Source of the DNA: Bacteroidota bacterium
GTDB taxonomy: Bacteria; Bacteroidota; Ignavibacteria; UBA10030; UBA8401
NCBI GenBank assembly: GCA_003456055.1
Contig: DMPG01000350.1
Coordinates: forward strand, 936-7,849
Reading direction: 5' to 3'
DNA: 6,914 bases
In this document: in pieces, positions 6,208 to 6,914 of the stretch
Layout of the letters: every line of letters begins with the position of its first letter
Numbering within the stretch: the first letter of the stretch is position 1
Position numbers and translations under genes: made by a program
The notes under the pieces: model-generated
The model's database searches: none
What the model was told of the DNA's origin: nothing
What the model saw: the letters and a program-made list of their open reading frames with translations, nothing else

Positions 6208-6914
6208 TCTGTAATTTTTATCCACCAATCTAATGCATTTTGAATGTAATGACGAAAGGTCATTTCCCGTGTTCTACTGATATCATTTGGTATTTGAAAC
6301 TGTTCATTGATTGATTGCCATTCTGTTCCTGTAGTATGCACATCATTGTTCACCGCACAGATCGCTTCGGTATTGTTTGGCAGAGAAATCCTCACCATTG
6401 TGTCATTATTCATGTTGCTGCTGTTAAAAACGATCGTAGAATCATCGAAAGAAGCTTCAAATTTAAATTGATTTCTTCGTTTCCACCATTCGGCATATTC
6501 ACGATACGATAATTTTATCACGTTCTTGGTATTAATATAATTAAAAATATCATGAAACACTTCGTTACATCGATGTGCAGGATGATGATACAGACAGATT
6601 GGCTCGCGAAGAAGAATATTTTTATCGATGAGATTTTTGAAGTACGTTATCATCTCTTCAATGGTCATTTGCTCTCTAATCATTGTCCCAATGCAGACCG
6701 GGTGAATTGGTAGTTGCACCGCAGGCGAGAAATCGGAAACAACAAATGGAAATGACGGAACATTATCATAATCGTAGGTAAATTCTGATGAATATGAAAA
6801 GTTTAAATCTTTAATTGCCGATCCAATTGATTCACTCCACGCTCCGGTGGGGGCAGAAATCCCATGAATGGTAAAGCCCTGTTGATGTAACAATTGCAAT
6901 GCTTTTTCAAAATT
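6204..6914 (-). CDS. Polysaccharide deacetylase-like protein, partial (N-terminus beyond right edge)
   Basis: The frame is open to the right edge, giving the last 236 residues of a longer protein; the in-frame TTG at 6899 is not the true start. The visible part begins NFEKALQLLHQQGF. It carries SAPTGAWS (residues 20-27), YSSEFTYDYD (41-50), LPIHPVCIG (68-76) and CLYHHPAHR (107-115). This order resembles the second half of NodB-type (carbohydrate esterase 4-like) deacetylases, in which a Pro-containing loop and a late His-Pro motif line the active site. The metal-binding Asp/His-x3-His motifs would lie upstream and cannot be checked. From about residue 130 the protein continues for about 100 residues (SYREYAEWWKRRNQF, then an Asn-rich, strand-like segment) that I do not recognise. 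It probably acts on N-acetyl sugars in a glycan or precursor. Its stop overlaps the GT4 start, placing it in the same operon. Confidence 0.72.
   Translation of the reverse strand, partial: NFEKALQLLHQQGFTIHGISAPTGAWSESIGSAIKDLNFSYSSEFTYDYDNVPSFPFVVSDFSPAVQLPIHPVCIGTMIREQMTIEEMITYFKNLIDKNILLREPICLYHHPAHRCNEVFHDIFNYINTKNVIKLSYREYAEWWKRRNQFKFEASFDDSTIVFNSSNMNNDTMVRISLPNNTEAICAVNNDVHTTGTEWQSINEQFQIPNDISRTREMTFRHYIQNALDWWIKITE

Noticed and set aside
6208..6228. Longer GT4 start at a TTG, adding seven residues
   Set aside because: The ATG at 6207 overlaps the upstream stop as ATGA, matches the other junction in the operon and begins directly at the first beta-strand.
1..6914. CRISPR array, mobile element, tRNA/rRNA, toxin-antitoxin or defence system
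   Set aside because: No spaced direct repeats, transposase or integrase motifs, terminal inverted repeats or RNA-gene signatures were seen. All long frames are accounted for by glycan, redox and repeat proteins.

Overview
The window is a chromosomal segment of an AT-rich Gram-negative bacterium. The gene content is surface-glycan assembly: three glycosyltransferase family 9 (GT9, ADP-heptose:LPS heptosyltransferase-like) genes, one family 4 glycosyltransferase (GT4) and one polysaccharide-deacetylase-like gene. With them are a secreted protein with Ca-binding FG-GAP/VCBS-type repeats and a periplasmic thioredoxin-like protein. The FG-GAP protein, several starts with poor Shine-Dalgarno sequences and the overall style suggest the Bacteroidota/Ignavibacteriota/Chlorobiota side of the tree. 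That placement is inference, because no rRNA or marker gene is present.

Layout. (1) Positions 1-1176, minus strand: the N-terminal 392 residues of a secreted FG-GAP repeat protein that runs off the left edge. It is a long open frame with a signal peptide and a good ribosome binding site. (2) Positions 1177-1367: a divergent promoter region with one plausible sigma70-type promoter facing each way. (3) Positions 1368-3564, plus strand: two GT9 genes one base apart, forming a small operon. (4) Positions 3571-3603: a perfect 15-bp inverted repeat between convergent genes, probably the terminator of the minus-strand operon. (5) Positions 3608-6914, minus strand: an operon read from the right edge, in the order deacetylase-like protein (5' end outside the window), GT4, GT9, thioredoxin-like protein. 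The first three are joined by two ATGA stop/start overlaps.

Together the enzymes look like part of a lipopolysaccharide-core, O-antigen or other cell-surface polysaccharide locus. GT9 and GT4 enzymes would add sugars at the cytoplasmic face of the inner membrane. The deacetylase-like protein would modify the glycan or a precursor, and the thioredoxin-like protein would act in the periplasm on thiols or disulfides. Donor and acceptor sugars cannot be read from the sequence.

Three points deserve a second look. The minus-strand GT9 gene is frameshifted about 50 codons before its natural end, and the missing C-terminus is readable in another frame. The second plus-strand GT9 protein has Gly-Ala where the family has its conserved Gly-Asp, and it carries an N-terminal four-cysteine extension. 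Both plus-strand GT9 proteins share an identically spaced C-terminal cluster, C-x2-C-x4-C-x5-C. I did not find a defence system, CRISPR array, mobile element, tRNA or rRNA, and most of the window is an ordinary glycan-biosynthesis region.
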